From the NCBI GenBank assembly GCA_002344065.1, contig DDTK01000012.1, forward strand, positions 310,001 to 374,000: DNA of 64,000 nt, in the 5' to 3' direction. Positions 16,070 through 25,078 of the stretch are shown here, one piece after another. The position numbers and the translations under genes were made by a program. Source of the stretch: Flammeovirgaceae bacterium UBA2366. Its GTDB lineage: Bacteria > Bacteroidota > Bacteroidia > Cytophagales > Cyclobacteriaceae. Within the stretch, counting starts at the first letter, position 1. Every line of letters begins with the position of its first letter. Under the pieces are notes generated by a model. That model worked only from the letters and a program-made list of their open reading frames with translations, had not been told where the DNA came from and did no database searches.

Positions 16070-16756
16070 ATGAAAAAGAAAATCCATTTTATCACACAGG
16101 CCAAAGGAGGCTCTGGAAAATCAGTGCTGACGTTCATGCTCGCAGAGAAGTACAAGAACGCGATGCTTCTTGATCTTGATGATGCAACCACAACGACCAT
16201 GAAACAATTGGCCTATCGTGATCCTATTAAAGTTTCATTTCTTGATCGCGAGACTAAGCGCATAGACCGGGGCGCTTTCAACGGCCTTTTCGAAAGCGTA
16301 ATTGACGCTAAAGAGGATTTGTTCATTGCTGACCTGGGGGCCAGCGTTGCAGAACAATTGCCAAAATATCTGTCGATGAATGGGATCGAAGTAATTACCG
16401 ATCTCCTTAATGCAAGTGAGATCCAATTACAGATTATCTGCGTGATTGGCGGTGGAAATATATTCAAGGCAACGATGGAATATCTTGTTGAGCTTGTGGC
16501 TGCCACCAGTGGAGCCCTTGAAATCGTAATTGCACACAATGGATTCTATCCCTGTTCGGATGAACAACAAAATACATTACAGCGTTACGCTGGTCAGAAC
16601 AATCTGCAGGTGATTCATTTCGACTTGGTGAAGGACAAAGGCGAAACTGCCATGCGAACCGTGGAGAATGTATTGAAGGCTGGAAGAGGAATTTCCGGTT
16701 TAAGCCCGTTCAGTTCAATCTATTTCAAAAAGCCAATTGAACAATTAAGTCTCTAA
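16070..16756 (+). CDS. ParA/MinD-like ATPase of the mobilization module
   Basis: A 228-aa P-loop ATPase with the deviant Walker A QAKGGSGKSVLTFMLA at residues 8-23, LLDLDDATTT (switch I-like) and LFIADLGASVAEQL (Walker B-like). No DNA-binding domain is attached. Such ATPases often sit with Toprim primases and relaxases in mobilizable elements and may partition or position the element. It starts 36 bp after the primase gene and is followed 10 bp later by a membrane protein. Confidence 0.85.
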   Translation: MKKKIHFITQAKGGSGKSVLTFMLAEKYKNAMLLDLDDATTTTMKQLAYRDPIKVSFLDRETKRIDRGAFNGLFESVIDAKEDLFIADLGASVAEQLPKYLSMNGIEVITDLLNASEIQLQIICVIGGGNIFKATMEYLVELVAATSGALEIVIAHNGFYPCSDEQQNTLQRYAGQNNLQVIHFDLVKDKGETAMRTVENVLKAGRGISGLSPFSSIYFKKPIEQLSL

Positions 16757-16766
16757 CCCCGCGACC

Positions 16767-17321
16767 ATGACTACCCAGGAACAGAAGGATCTTCGATCAT
16801 ACTGTGCTTTGCTATTAAATAAGTATGGGTTTCATTTTCCACCGGATGATCCGGTCATACCGGCTTTGTACATCATTTACATGCACATGAAATCCAATAA
16901 CGAAAGTAACGAGGCACTTGCTTCACAGATCAAAGAATCAATGTCGAAGACCAAGCCAAAAGAATTCCATTTCCACTATCCCGGAGAGGCTTGGAAATTT
17001 CGAATGGCAGGTCTTTTCAAATGGTTGCTCAGCGGTTTGGCTGTTCTTGCTCTGTTGTTGTTTGGTGCATGGCATTGGTCTCGGGTAAATGACGTAGAGG
17101 CAGCGAGGGCAATAATCGAACGTTCAGGGAACATTGATAAGCTATTCCATCGAGTGCAGAAAAGTGATGATGGAATCTACTTTATCGATTTCACAGCCAG
17201 CACGGGAGATTCGGTCAGACACTTTGTCGAGTATGAAAAGCTGGACCGAAAAGCAGTTCGCGTTTACGTAGGAAGAGAATCCAAAGAGGAATATAAAAAT
17301 GGAAAAGAGGCATCTAATTAG
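16767..17321 (+). CDS. Single-pass membrane protein of the mobilization module
   Basis: A 184-aa protein of unknown family. Residues 1-85 are hydrophilic and helical. One membrane span lies around residues 90-112 (LFKWLLSGLAVLALLLFGAW), followed by a soluble C-terminal domain of about 70 residues. The 3' end overlaps the next gene by 23 bp. Position between the ParA-like ATPase and mobC suggests it is part of the element; it may link the ATPase or relaxosome to the membrane (inference). Confidence 0.7.
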   Translation: MTTQEQKDLRSYCALLLNKYGFHFPPDDPVIPALYIIYMHMKSNNESNEALASQIKESMSKTKPKEFHFHYPGEAWKFRMAGLFKWLLSGLAVLALLLFGAWHWSRVNDVEAARAIIERSGNIDKLFHRVQKSDDGIYFIDFTASTGDSVRHFVEYEKLDRKAVRVYVGRESKEEYKNGKEASN

Positions 17322-17610
17322 GTTTTTGAAGCAAAGTAAGAAAGGGTCTTACAGTGTCCTCGTGCAAGCATATCAGGAACTGATTGCTTCAATGCCCATT
17401 GTGATGGCGATAGAAATCATTCAGGAGGACTTGCAGAAAGATACTGGAGAGCGAATTAAACTCAACTATTTCAGCATGGCCAGGGCTGTTGCAAGATTCA
17501 AAAAGAAGAACCCACAGGCGGCCACTCGAAAGCAAATTCAGTTTAAGGATGCACACGAAACAGATGATGTTCAATCAAGTCCAGGGAGATTCAAAATAAA
17601 GCAAGGATGA
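17299..17610 (+). CDS. Small basic protein of the mobilization module
   Basis: A 103-aa Lys/Gln-rich protein with no recognised family. The central part (YFSMARAVARFKKKN) looks like a DNA-binding helix and the C-terminal 30 residues look disordered. Its start overlaps the membrane-protein gene. The following 170 bp hold TTCA iterons and the candidate oriT. Confidence 0.6.
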   Translation: MEKRHLIRFLKQSKKGSYSVLVQAYQELIASMPIVMAIEIIQEDLQKDTGERIKLNYFSMARAVARFKKKNPQAATRKQIQFKDAHETDDVQSSPGRFKIKQG

Positions 17611-17630
17611 TTGAGCATCATCAAATAATG

Positions 17631-17660
17631 TTCAATAGTATTCAAGATTATTCATGACAA
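17631..17660 (+). repeat. Ten-bp TTCA iterons upstream of the candidate oriT
   Basis: Three units, TTCAATAGTA, TTCAAGATTA and TTCATGACAA, at exact 10-bp spacing, so the TTCA faces the same side of the helix each turn. The same kind of array recurs at 45092-45130. Confidence 0.5.
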
Positions 17661-17710
17661 ATACAATGAAATGCAGAAAAGATCAATGGACAGAAATGCT
17701 TAGTAAGCTC

Positions 17711-17751
17711 GGAGCAAGCCATGTTTTCGCTACGCGAAAACGGCTTGCTCC
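17711..17751 (+). other. Candidate origin of transfer (long inverted repeat before mobC)
   Basis: Arms GGAGCAAGCC/GGCTTGCTCC (10 bp) and inner arms GTTTTCGC/GCGAAAAC (8 bp) form a 41-nt hairpin interrupted only by an unpaired AT on one side. It sits 30 bp upstream of mobC, where relaxase nic sites with adjacent inverted repeats are normally found. A terminator is the alternative, but there is no T-run. Confidence 0.6.
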
Positions 17752-17781
17752 TTGATCCACTGCGTTCGATTTTGAAAAGTT

Positions 17782-18138
17782 ATGGGAAGACCGAGAATAA
17801 ACGATCGTGAAAAAAGACAGGTACAGGTGAATATCCGGCTGACAACTGATGAAAATAACAAAGTGAATGAGTTTGCATCAGCCTGCGGATTAAGCTCAGC
17901 CAACTGGATACGTGCTAAAATCTTTACAGGAAAATTCCCTGTCGTAAAGATGTCTCCGTTAGATACTTCTTTATACCTGGAGCTCAAAAAGATTGGTGTT
18001 AACTTGAACCAGGTAACCCACAAAATCAATGCTGGAGAGTTTCCAAAGGAATACCTAGTGCGACAACTTGAGTTAGCTGAACTGCTAAGGAATATCATTA
18101 ACCTATTGACTCATGACCGGCAACCAGATCAAGGGTAA
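17782..18138 (+). CDS. MobC-like relaxosome accessory protein
   Basis: A 118-aa ribbon-helix-helix DNA-binding protein. The N-terminus carries the RHH strand (KRQVQVNIRLTTDENNKVNEF) and the C-terminal half carries the MobC hallmark LYLELKKIGVNLNQVTHKIN. It would bind oriT next to the nic site and load the relaxase. The relaxase gene overlaps its 3' end by 26 bp, so the pair is translationally coupled. Confidence 0.87.
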   Translation: MGRPRINDREKRQVQVNIRLTTDENNKVNEFASACGLSSANWIRAKIFTGKFPVVKMSPLDTSLYLELKKIGVNLNQVTHKINAGEFPKEYLVRQLELAELLRNIINLLTHDRQPDQG

Positions 18139-19120
18139 GGGATTTCGCGGGGCGCTAAGATATAACTTGGAGAAAGTCAATAAAGACGTAGCTGAAATTC
18201 TCGACCATTCCTTTGCTTCCACGTTTGAAAGAACAATCATGAAGGAAATACAGATGGTGAAAGTGCTACGCCCGAACCTTCAAAAGTATTTCTATCATAC
18301 ATCGATCAACTTCCCGCCCGGAGAGGATTTACCAAACGATAAGATGAAACAAATCGGACTCGACTATCTTGAAGCAAATGGATTTACGCAGCATCAATTC
18401 ATCATGTTCCGGCACTATGATGCGGATCATCCACATCTTCACATCCTTGTTAACCGGATTGGCTATGATGGATCAGTGGTAAGTGATAGCAATGATTTCG
18501 CTCGTAGCGAAAAAATACTTCGTGAATTGGAGAGCAAATATAATCTTACCCAAGTCCCATCAAGTAAAGAGGCAAAGATGCGAGCCATCACGAAGGATGA
18601 ACTGGAAATGATTAAGCGCACTAATACTCCCTCGCATAAGGTGAAACTTCAAGGCATTGTTCGGAAAATTCTTCAGGACAAACCGAGGCTAACCACGGAG
18701 GAATTTATCAAAGCACTTCATCGCAATATGGTCGATGTTCTGTTCAACCAGGCATCGACCGGCTATGTTAGTGGCATATCGTATCAATACAAGGGAGTGA
18801 TTATTAAGGGAGCCAAGCTTGGAGATGATTTTAAGTGGGGTTCAATCAAGAATAAAATCAACTATGATCAGGAAAGAGATCGGGAAGTGATTCAGCAAAT
18901 AAATGCTAAATCAAAATTTGGCAAAGGGCTATCCGCTCAACAAGACGACAGACGGTTGTGCAAGACTCCGGAATCGTCAAAGAACCTCATTCCGACATCT
19001 CTATCAGATGGCCACTACCTTGAAGATCTTATCCGTGCAGATTCCCAACCGGAAATTAATATTGAAAGGGCTTTGAAACTGAGAAAAAAGAAAAAGGGCA
19101 GGAGAGGTTTGAGACGCTAG
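18113..19120 (+). CDS. Relaxase/mobilization nuclease (MobB/VirD2-like)
   Basis: A 335-aa relaxase that nicks oriT and pilots the strand. The three-histidine metal motif is visible as RHYDADHPHLHILVNRI near residues 99-115 (HxDxxxPHxH pattern, with R in place of the first H's neighbour). The probable catalytic tyrosine is in the N-terminal part (LRYNLEKVNKD, or YFYHTSINF). The C-terminal tail is basic and probably disordered. It is the last gene of the module. No coupling protein or type IV secretion genes follow, so the element would be mobilizable, not self-transmissible. Confidence 0.9.
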   Translation: MTGNQIKGKGFRGALRYNLEKVNKDVAEILDHSFASTFERTIMKEIQMVKVLRPNLQKYFYHTSINFPPGEDLPNDKMKQIGLDYLEANGFTQHQFIMFRHYDADHPHLHILVNRIGYDGSVVSDSNDFARSEKILRELESKYNLTQVPSSKEAKMRAITKDELEMIKRTNTPSHKVKLQGIVRKILQDKPRLTTEEFIKALHRNMVDVLFNQASTGYVSGISYQYKGVIIKGAKLGDDFKWGSIKNKINYDQERDREVIQQINAKSKFGKGLSAQQDDRRLCKTPESSKNLIPTSLSDGHYLEDLIRADSQPEINIERALKLRKKKKGRRGLRR

Positions 19121-19200
19121 ATTTCACTTCTGAAATATCTTGATCAAATTTTTCACAATCCCAAAATTAATTCTCTCGCAAAGATGCTTAGGGTGGCACA

Positions 19201-19410
19201 CTAAAGGAGTGAGCCCAAAAGCTTGCCGGCATAAACGGTTTCCCCCTTCCATTCCTTCGTCATTTTTGACCGGTACAACGTTCGAATACCAATTATTAAA
19301 AGAGCCGAGATAATAATTAGATGATAAGTTATCATCATTTTTGGACGGCTGATCAATAGAAATCCCATTATCGGGTTTTCATACATTTTGTATTTCTTTT
19401 GTGTACTCAT
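19201..19410 (-). CDS. Hypothetical single-span membrane protein
   Basis: A 69-aa ORF with one clear hydrophobic span (YHLIIISALLIIGIRTLY, residues 29-46) and charged ends. No family is recognised. It lies between the relaxase end and the patatin region and could be the last gene of that small minus-strand cluster. Short length and lack of family support make it uncertain. Confidence 0.4.
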   Translation of the reverse strand: MSTQKKYKMYENPIMGFLLISRPKMMITYHLIIISALLIIGIRTLYRSKMTKEWKGETVYAGKLLGSLL

Positions 19411-19425
19411 GTCAATGCGTTTTAA

Positions 19426-19656
19426 TTATTTAATCAATTTTTCTATGATATAAGCTGGAACCTGGGCTGAATATGCATCTTCATCATTAAGTTGATTTTT
19501 GGTAACAAGTTCCAAATCGAAGATTAGCCCCAATACAAATACCTGATCCACTTTTAGGTCTTTGTAGAAGTTATCATATTTTCTTCGCCCCAATAAAGTG
19601 ATCTTATAGAGGTGAAAAACACCTATGATTTTACGGAGTTTAGAATAGCGTTCCAT
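19426..19656 (-). CDS. Hypothetical protein downstream of the patatin gene
   Basis: A 76-aa ORF starting 7 bp after the patatin stop. No domain is recognised. The sequence is charged and helical with one moderately hydrophobic stretch (VDQVFVLGLIFDLELV). The tight spacing suggests cotranscription with the broken patatin gene. Confidence 0.45.
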   Translation of the reverse strand: MERYSKLRKIIGVFHLYKITLLGRRKYDNFYKDLKVDQVFVLGLIFDLELVTKNQLNDEDAYSAQVPAYIIEKLIK

Positions 19657-19663
19657 CGCTTCA

Positions 19664-20529
19664 TTATAATTTCAAATACTTTGTTATTTGTTCACTGGCA
19701 ACCATTTCCCCTATTTTTATCAGTTCATCTGCTTTATGAAAGTCGAAGGTAATGGCCGAATCATTAGGGATATTAATTAAGATATCTGGTTGGTATCTTT
19801 CAATCTGCTGTCTGGCAATTTTATGTATCATAGCAGAAGTGGTTGCGGTTAACATAGAATAATAACCTAAACTTCCTTTATCTCCTGATGAAACCAGTTT
19901 GGCCATATTTTTCATGAGGCCATTAAGCTGGTTATCGTTCGAATTGTTATTTGGCAAAACATTTTTGTTTAATTCAATTGTTTTATCTCCATATAGATTT
20001 ACCACAACAAGAATATCATCCTGTTTACGTTCTACATACTCAATGGGAACCGGATTTAATACCCCCCATCTACCAGCAATAAGTTCTTATACATAACAGG
20101 TGTAAAAACGGTTGGAATTGCTACCGATGCCCGAATAGCCTCATAAAAACTACCCGATTTAAAAATCATTTCGCGTTCGTTCAGCAGATCAGTAGCGACA
20201 GCCGCAAAAGGAATACTCATCTCCTCAATGTTCATGTCGGGGATAAATGTTTTCATCTTGTCAAATACTTTATCCCCTTTCAGTAACCCGGAGGTTGAGA
20301 AAGCAAAATCCAAAAGTCCCCAGATTACCGGTCGGTTTATTGTTTTTACCCAATAGGTGTATTCGGGCAATTTACCCATCGCGTGAAGTCCGCCAACAAC
20401 AGCACCTATAGAAGATCCCGAAATAGAATATATTTCAAACCCTTGTTTCTCCAATTCATTAATAGCACCAATATGAGCCAGCCCTCTTGAGCCGCCACTT
20501 GATAATACTAATGATACTTTCCTTTTCAT
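19664..20529 (-). pseudogene. Patatin-like phospholipase, frameshifted
   Basis: The 5' part (20056-20529) holds the patatin core: oxyanion-hole GGSRGLAHIGA near residue 12, nucleophile elbow SGSSIGAVVGG (GxSxG) near 38, and the catalytic Asp of the dyad in LLVDGG at the end. The frame then closes at Tyr-stop. The continuation VLNPVPIEYVERKQDD is in the next frame and leads into the second part (19664-20005 and just upstream). The break is in a run of six G (+ strand C at 20062-20067); seven would restore one continuous protein of about 288 aa. It may be a real lesion, a phase-variable tract or a sequencing error. Confidence 0.8.
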
Positions 20530-20614
20530 CTTTTAAAATTCATTATTTAATTTCTATTCTATAATTAATCCAGATGTTTAGTCAATTCTACTTTTGAGTA
20601 AAAATAGCATTGCT

Positions 20615-21985
20615 TTAACGCATGTTCTTATCCTCTCTACTGATACCGGTAACTTGTAAATAGGTTGATATTGCCAGTTGATATTGAGTTTTTGCTTCAA
20701 TCAATTTATCAGCAGTTTCTGTTTTTAGTGCTTGTGCTTCCAGTAAGTCGGAAAGGGTTACAATACCACTGTTATAACTGGTTTGCATTACTTTCAGATT
20801 CTCATCAGTTTGCTGTACAGTTTCTTCCATCATTATAATTTGACGATACGATTCGTTTACATCTGTCCAGGCTTTTTCCATCTGAAGCTTTAATAAACCT
20901 TTGGTGTCATTGAAAGTGTTCTCGGCTATTTGTTCCTTGATTTTACCTTCTTTGATGGCGTGCGAGCCTCCCCACCAATCGGAAATAGGTATAGATACCG
21001 TGCCATAAATCAAACCATTGGTAGTAGTATTGGTTCCTTCGTAATAGCTATTGAAGGAATAACCAGCAGCGCCTACAGCTACCTGTGGCATATAATCACC
21101 TCTTTTCATTTTAGTTTGTAACTGCTCTGCTTTTACCGATTGCTGCAACAACTGATATTCTGTCCGGTTTGGTAATGCAGTTTCGATATCGGTATAAAAA
21201 GTGCTTGGCAATTGTATGTTTTGCAAATCTTCCAGCACTACCAGGGCTGAGTCATACACTATACCGATGGTTTGACAGAACTGCCTGATCGCTAACTGTT
21301 TGCCGCTTTGCAGTTTACTTTTATTGGTTCGAAGTTCACTTTGCTTTATCTGTACTTTCAACGCATCGTTTTTAATAATTAACCCTGATTTGTAAGCATC
21401 ATTTACTTGCTTGCTAATATCATTTAACAACGCTTCATATTGTGCGATGGTCTTTTCTTTTTCCTGAAGCACTACAATCTGCCAGTATTGTTGTTCCGTT
21501 TTTAAAAGGGTTTCCTGTTGACTTAATTGTTGTTGCTTCTCTTTTACGTCAACTCCCAATTGGGCGAGTTTATTTCCGTTGATGATTTTTCCGCCAACAA
21601 AAATGGGTTGGGTTATATTGAGTAATCCAACCGTTGCCCTATCTAAAAGCTGTAGGTTTAAACCCGGAAAATAAGCAAACTCCGTAGCCGTTGCGAGGTT
21701 AGCCGGATTACCATCATATACTGGCAAATTTCCTCCCGGCATATTGAATTTAATGATGGGGTCCATTGCACGCATACCAAACGCTGTTGCACTTACTTTA
21801 GGAAAGTAGTTGGTAAAGGCATTTTTCTTTACCTCCAGTGCCGCCTCCATTTCCAATGCGCTGTTTTTAATGTGCACATTATTTTTAATCGCCAACTCTT
21901 TACTTTCTTGTAAGCTCAGCGTTGTCTGACTGTATCCTTCTGTTATGAGAAATAAAGCGGCAGCTATGATGATTGTCTTTTTCAT
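20615..21985 (-). CDS. TolC-family outer-membrane efflux protein
   Basis: A 456-aa outer-membrane factor, last gene of the first RND operon. It has an N-terminal signal peptide (MKKTIIIAAALFLITEGYSQ), then two repeated helical-hairpin halves, e.g. SLQESKELAIKNNVHIKNSA at the start and VNESYRQIIMMEETVQQTDE late, and the family phrase SYNSGIVTLSDLLEAQAL near residue 407. It would form the trimeric channel for the pump encoded upstream. The gap to the RND gene is 11 bp. Confidence 0.92.
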   Translation of the reverse strand: MKKTIIIAAALFLITEGYSQTTLSLQESKELAIKNNVHIKNSALEMEAALEVKKNAFTNYFPKVSATAFGMRAMDPIIKFNMPGGNLPVYDGNPANLATATEFAYFPGLNLQLLDRATVGLLNITQPIFVGGKIINGNKLAQLGVDVKEKQQQLSQQETLLKTEQQYWQIVVLQEKEKTIAQYEALLNDISKQVNDAYKSGLIIKNDALKVQIKQSELRTNKSKLQSGKQLAIRQFCQTIGIVYDSALVVLEDLQNIQLPSTFYTDIETALPNRTEYQLLQQSVKAEQLQTKMKRGDYMPQVAVGAAGYSFNSYYEGTNTTTNGLIYGTVSIPISDWWGGSHAIKEGKIKEQIAENTFNDTKGLLKLQMEKAWTDVNESYRQIIMMEETVQQTDENLKVMQTSYNSGIVTLSDLLEAQALKTETADKLIEAKTQYQLAISTYLQVTGISREDKNMR

Positions 21986-21996
21986 TCTAAAGAATT

Positions 21997-24900
21997 TTAA
22001 ACAGTTGATTTCTTAAGTGATAGATGATACAGCGCAGGCAGTACATACAAGGTAAGTATCATGGATATCAGCAGGCCAAAGCAAACTACAGCACCTAAAG
22101 GCCCCCAAAGCGAAGAGCCACTCACAATCATCGGCACCACGCCAACGGCAGCCGCAAATGAAGTGAGAAAAATCGGGCGCATTCTACGCTTACCGGCAGC
22201 CAGGGCTGCTTCCGCTAACGGCATACTGTTCTTGTTGCGTAACTCTTCAGCATAATCAATCAGGATAATGCCATTGCGCACCACGATACCCATGAGGCTC
22301 ATTATTCCCAGGAAGGAGGTAAGCCCAAAAGGATAACCAGTAAGTACTAAACCCATAGCCGCACCCAGAAAACTTAAAGGCATGGTCAGCATCACTAAAA
22401 AAACCAACCTCGATCGCTTAAACTGAAACAACAGAATAAAATAAATCAGTATAACACCCGCCAGCATGGCTTTGCTCAACGGTGTATAATTTTCCAATTC
22501 ACTTTCCTCCTCACCGCCATACGTGAGTTGAACAGCGGACCCTGTTTTTATTTTATTGATTTCCGGTTTTAGTTCAGCTAATATTTTATACGGTAGCATC
22601 TCTCTTTTTACATCTGCCCGCACGGTAATGGTGCGTACACCATTCCTACGAATGATTTGTCCCTCGCTCCAGTCATTGGTGGTGGTAGTTACCTGTCGCA
22701 CAGGAACAGTAGTGTTCAAAAACAGCGATGTTACATTTTGGTTTTCAATATCATCAAAGCCGTCTCTTTTATCGGTTGGATTAATGACTTTCACATCCAC
22801 CGGATAATCGCCTTCCCAAACAGTGCCGATTGGAATTCCAGAGAAACCGGAAGCGATGGATGATGCGATTACCCCTCGGGTTAACCCTAAGCGGTTGGCG
22901 AGTTCATCATTCACATCTACACGCACACCCTGTCTTTTATTAAGATAATCCGTACGTGCCCATATTACAGCATCGTTTTGTTGCATTATACTTTTTACAT
23001 TTTCAGCTATGGCTTTTATGGAATCAATGTTGTTACCGGAAATCCGTACTTCAATCGGAGCGGTCGTACTAAGCATATCCAATTGTTTCATACGTACATA
23101 GGCATTTGGAAAAGCATTGCGCTTGGTTTTCTCATACTCACTGAGTAAGGCCAAGGCATCCTCGGCTGTTTTAGTATTCACAACAAGTTGTGCGTAATTT
23201 TTTGATGGAAAATTAGGTGCGTAGGTGGTGTGGAAACGTGGTGAACTGGTACCCATGAAGGAGGCCACATTAATCACCCGACTATCGCTCATGAGCAATA
23301 CCTCCATACTATCGGCAACAGCAACTGTTTGGGCAAGGGTGTATCCTTCCGGTAGATAAATTTCTACGGCAAACTGATTCCTCTCCACTTTTGGAAATAA
23401 CTGTCGTGGCAGCAGCGCCATGATTGCTCCGCCTAACACAATGGAAATCAAGCCAACCAGCATGGTCAGCTTTGGGTTTCTGAAGGCACTTTCGAGTGTA
23501 CTGTTATAAAACTGTTGCACCCAGTCGAGTAGTGATTTTTTGCTGGCTTTTGCTTCTTCCGATTCTCCTTTCCTGACTCCTTTTTTGATAAATACATAGC
23601 TCATGTAAGGGACAAGAAAGTAAGCCACCAGCATAGATGTAAACAAGGCCACACCAATGGTAACAGGCAAAGAACCAACAAAATCACCAGTCATTCCCGA
23701 TAGAAAAAACACTAATGGAATATAGGTGGCGATAATGGCGAGGGTAGCAGAAAATACAGGAACGAAAAGTTCTGAGGCACTTTTCCAGGCAGCATCCCAG
23801 GGTGTAGCACCATGATCTAATTTTTCTACGTGACTGTCAATAACAACAATGGCATTATCCACCACCATGCCTAACACTACTATCAATCCTGCCAGGGAAA
23901 CGGTGTGTAGTTCAACACCTAATAAATATAAAATGCCTACGGTTATAAAAATGGTAATGGGTATCGTTACTCCGGCAACCGCAGCTACCCGTAAAGGCAG
24001 TAAGAACATCGTAACGATGATCACAGCAATAATAGCAATGAAAAATTCTTGCAGGAAATGAATAATGGAACGATCTACGGCTGTAGGCATATCAGCAATC
24101 TTATCCATGTTTACATCAGAAGAAATTTTTTTCCGGATAGAAACGAGTGATTGATCCACCTGTTTTCCAAAATCGACAATGTTGTTGCCAGGTTGCATTT
24201 CCAGTGATACCAGCAGACTTTTTGCCCCATTGTTTTTTATGAAGGAGTCGGGTTCCTTATATTTTCTAACTACCGTAGCTATATCCTTCACACGGATGAT
24301 ATTGCCCGTAGGATCGGCATACACAATTTGGTTTTTAATGTCTTCTTCCGATTTGAAATTTGCAGGAATATGTATCGGTGTAATCAGTTCTGAATTATTG
24401 AGTTCGCCACCGTAATACACAGCACCCTCTAATTGCATGGCGGCAAGCACCGTAATAGGACGCACACCGTAATAAGCCAGTTTTGCATTATCGAGATAAA
24501 TGGCTATCTGTTCCTGTTGAAGTCCGTAGTGTTTTACTTTAGAAACAGCCTTTATTTTTCGAAATTCCGTTTCGATAATTTTCAATTCTTTCTCCAGCTC
24601 TTTATAGGTTTTGCTTTCTGATTGTATGGTAAGTAGCAAAGCGGCTGTATCGCCAAAATCATTGTTGGCAATCAGCGCAAGTACCTGCGGTGGCAACTGT
24701 AATTTTAATTCACTGAGGCCGAATTTTATTTTATCCCAAAAACCATCAGGGTCTTTTACGTTGTTGTTTACCTCCACAAACACAACCAACATTCCTTCCC
24801 TGGATATGGAATAGGTTTTCTCCCGGTTTACTTCTTTAAAACCGTAAAGAAAACTTTCCACTTTGGTGGCTAATTGGTCTTCCACCTGTTCGGAAGTAGC

Positions 24901-25074
24901 CCCCGGAAATACACCAATGATCAATCCCTGTCGAATGATGAATTCAGGAAATTCATTCCGGGGCATTACCCAAAGAGAAAATACACCAAACAACACCAAC
25001 AGACCTGTTATGGTAATGGCTATTTGCTTATACTTCATAGCCAATTCTATGACATTAAACTTATGTGTCGTCAT
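21997..25074 (-). CDS. RND efflux transporter, AcrB/MMPL type
   Basis: A 1025-aa proton-driven inner-membrane pump. Two repeats each contain one N-terminal span, a periplasmic porter loop and five or six spans. Visible landmarks: MPRNEFPEFIIRQGLIIGVF after TM1, FPGATSEQVEDQLATKVE, GLIVVLGMVVDNAIVVIDSH in TM4 (with the conserved DN/D residues of proton relay) and GIMSLMGIVVRNGIILIDYA in TM10. The relatives with these features are in the hydrophobic-substrate group, but the substrate is unknown. Flanked by adaptor (5 bp upstream) and TolC genes, with a TetR gene at the head. Confidence 0.94.
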   Translation of the reverse strand: MTTHKFNVIELAMKYKQIAITITGLLVLFGVFSLWVMPRNEFPEFIIRQGLIIGVFPGATSEQVEDQLATKVESFLYGFKEVNREKTYSISREGMLVVFVEVNNNVKDPDGFWDKIKFGLSELKLQLPPQVLALIANNDFGDTAALLLTIQSESKTYKELEKELKIIETEFRKIKAVSKVKHYGLQQEQIAIYLDNAKLAYYGVRPITVLAAMQLEGAVYYGGELNNSELITPIHIPANFKSEEDIKNQIVYADPTGNIIRVKDIATVVRKYKEPDSFIKNNGAKSLLVSLEMQPGNNIVDFGKQVDQSLVSIRKKISSDVNMDKIADMPTAVDRSIIHFLQEFFIAIIAVIIVTMFLLPLRVAAVAGVTIPITIFITVGILYLLGVELHTVSLAGLIVVLGMVVDNAIVVIDSHVEKLDHGATPWDAAWKSASELFVPVFSATLAIIATYIPLVFFLSGMTGDFVGSLPVTIGVALFTSMLVAYFLVPYMSYVFIKKGVRKGESEEAKASKKSLLDWVQQFYNSTLESAFRNPKLTMLVGLISIVLGGAIMALLPRQLFPKVERNQFAVEIYLPEGYTLAQTVAVADSMEVLLMSDSRVINVASFMGTSSPRFHTTYAPNFPSKNYAQLVVNTKTAEDALALLSEYEKTKRNAFPNAYVRMKQLDMLSTTAPIEVRISGNNIDSIKAIAENVKSIMQQNDAVIWARTDYLNKRQGVRVDVNDELANRLGLTRGVIASSIASGFSGIPIGTVWEGDYPVDVKVINPTDKRDGFDDIENQNVTSLFLNTTVPVRQVTTTTNDWSEGQIIRRNGVRTITVRADVKREMLPYKILAELKPEINKIKTGSAVQLTYGGEEESELENYTPLSKAMLAGVILIYFILLFQFKRSRLVFLVMLTMPLSFLGAAMGLVLTGYPFGLTSFLGIMSLMGIVVRNGIILIDYAEELRNKNSMPLAEAALAAGKRRMRPIFLTSFAAAVGVVPMIVSGSSLWGPLGAVVCFGLLISMILTLYVLPALYHLSLKKSTV

Positions 25075-25078
25075 GATG

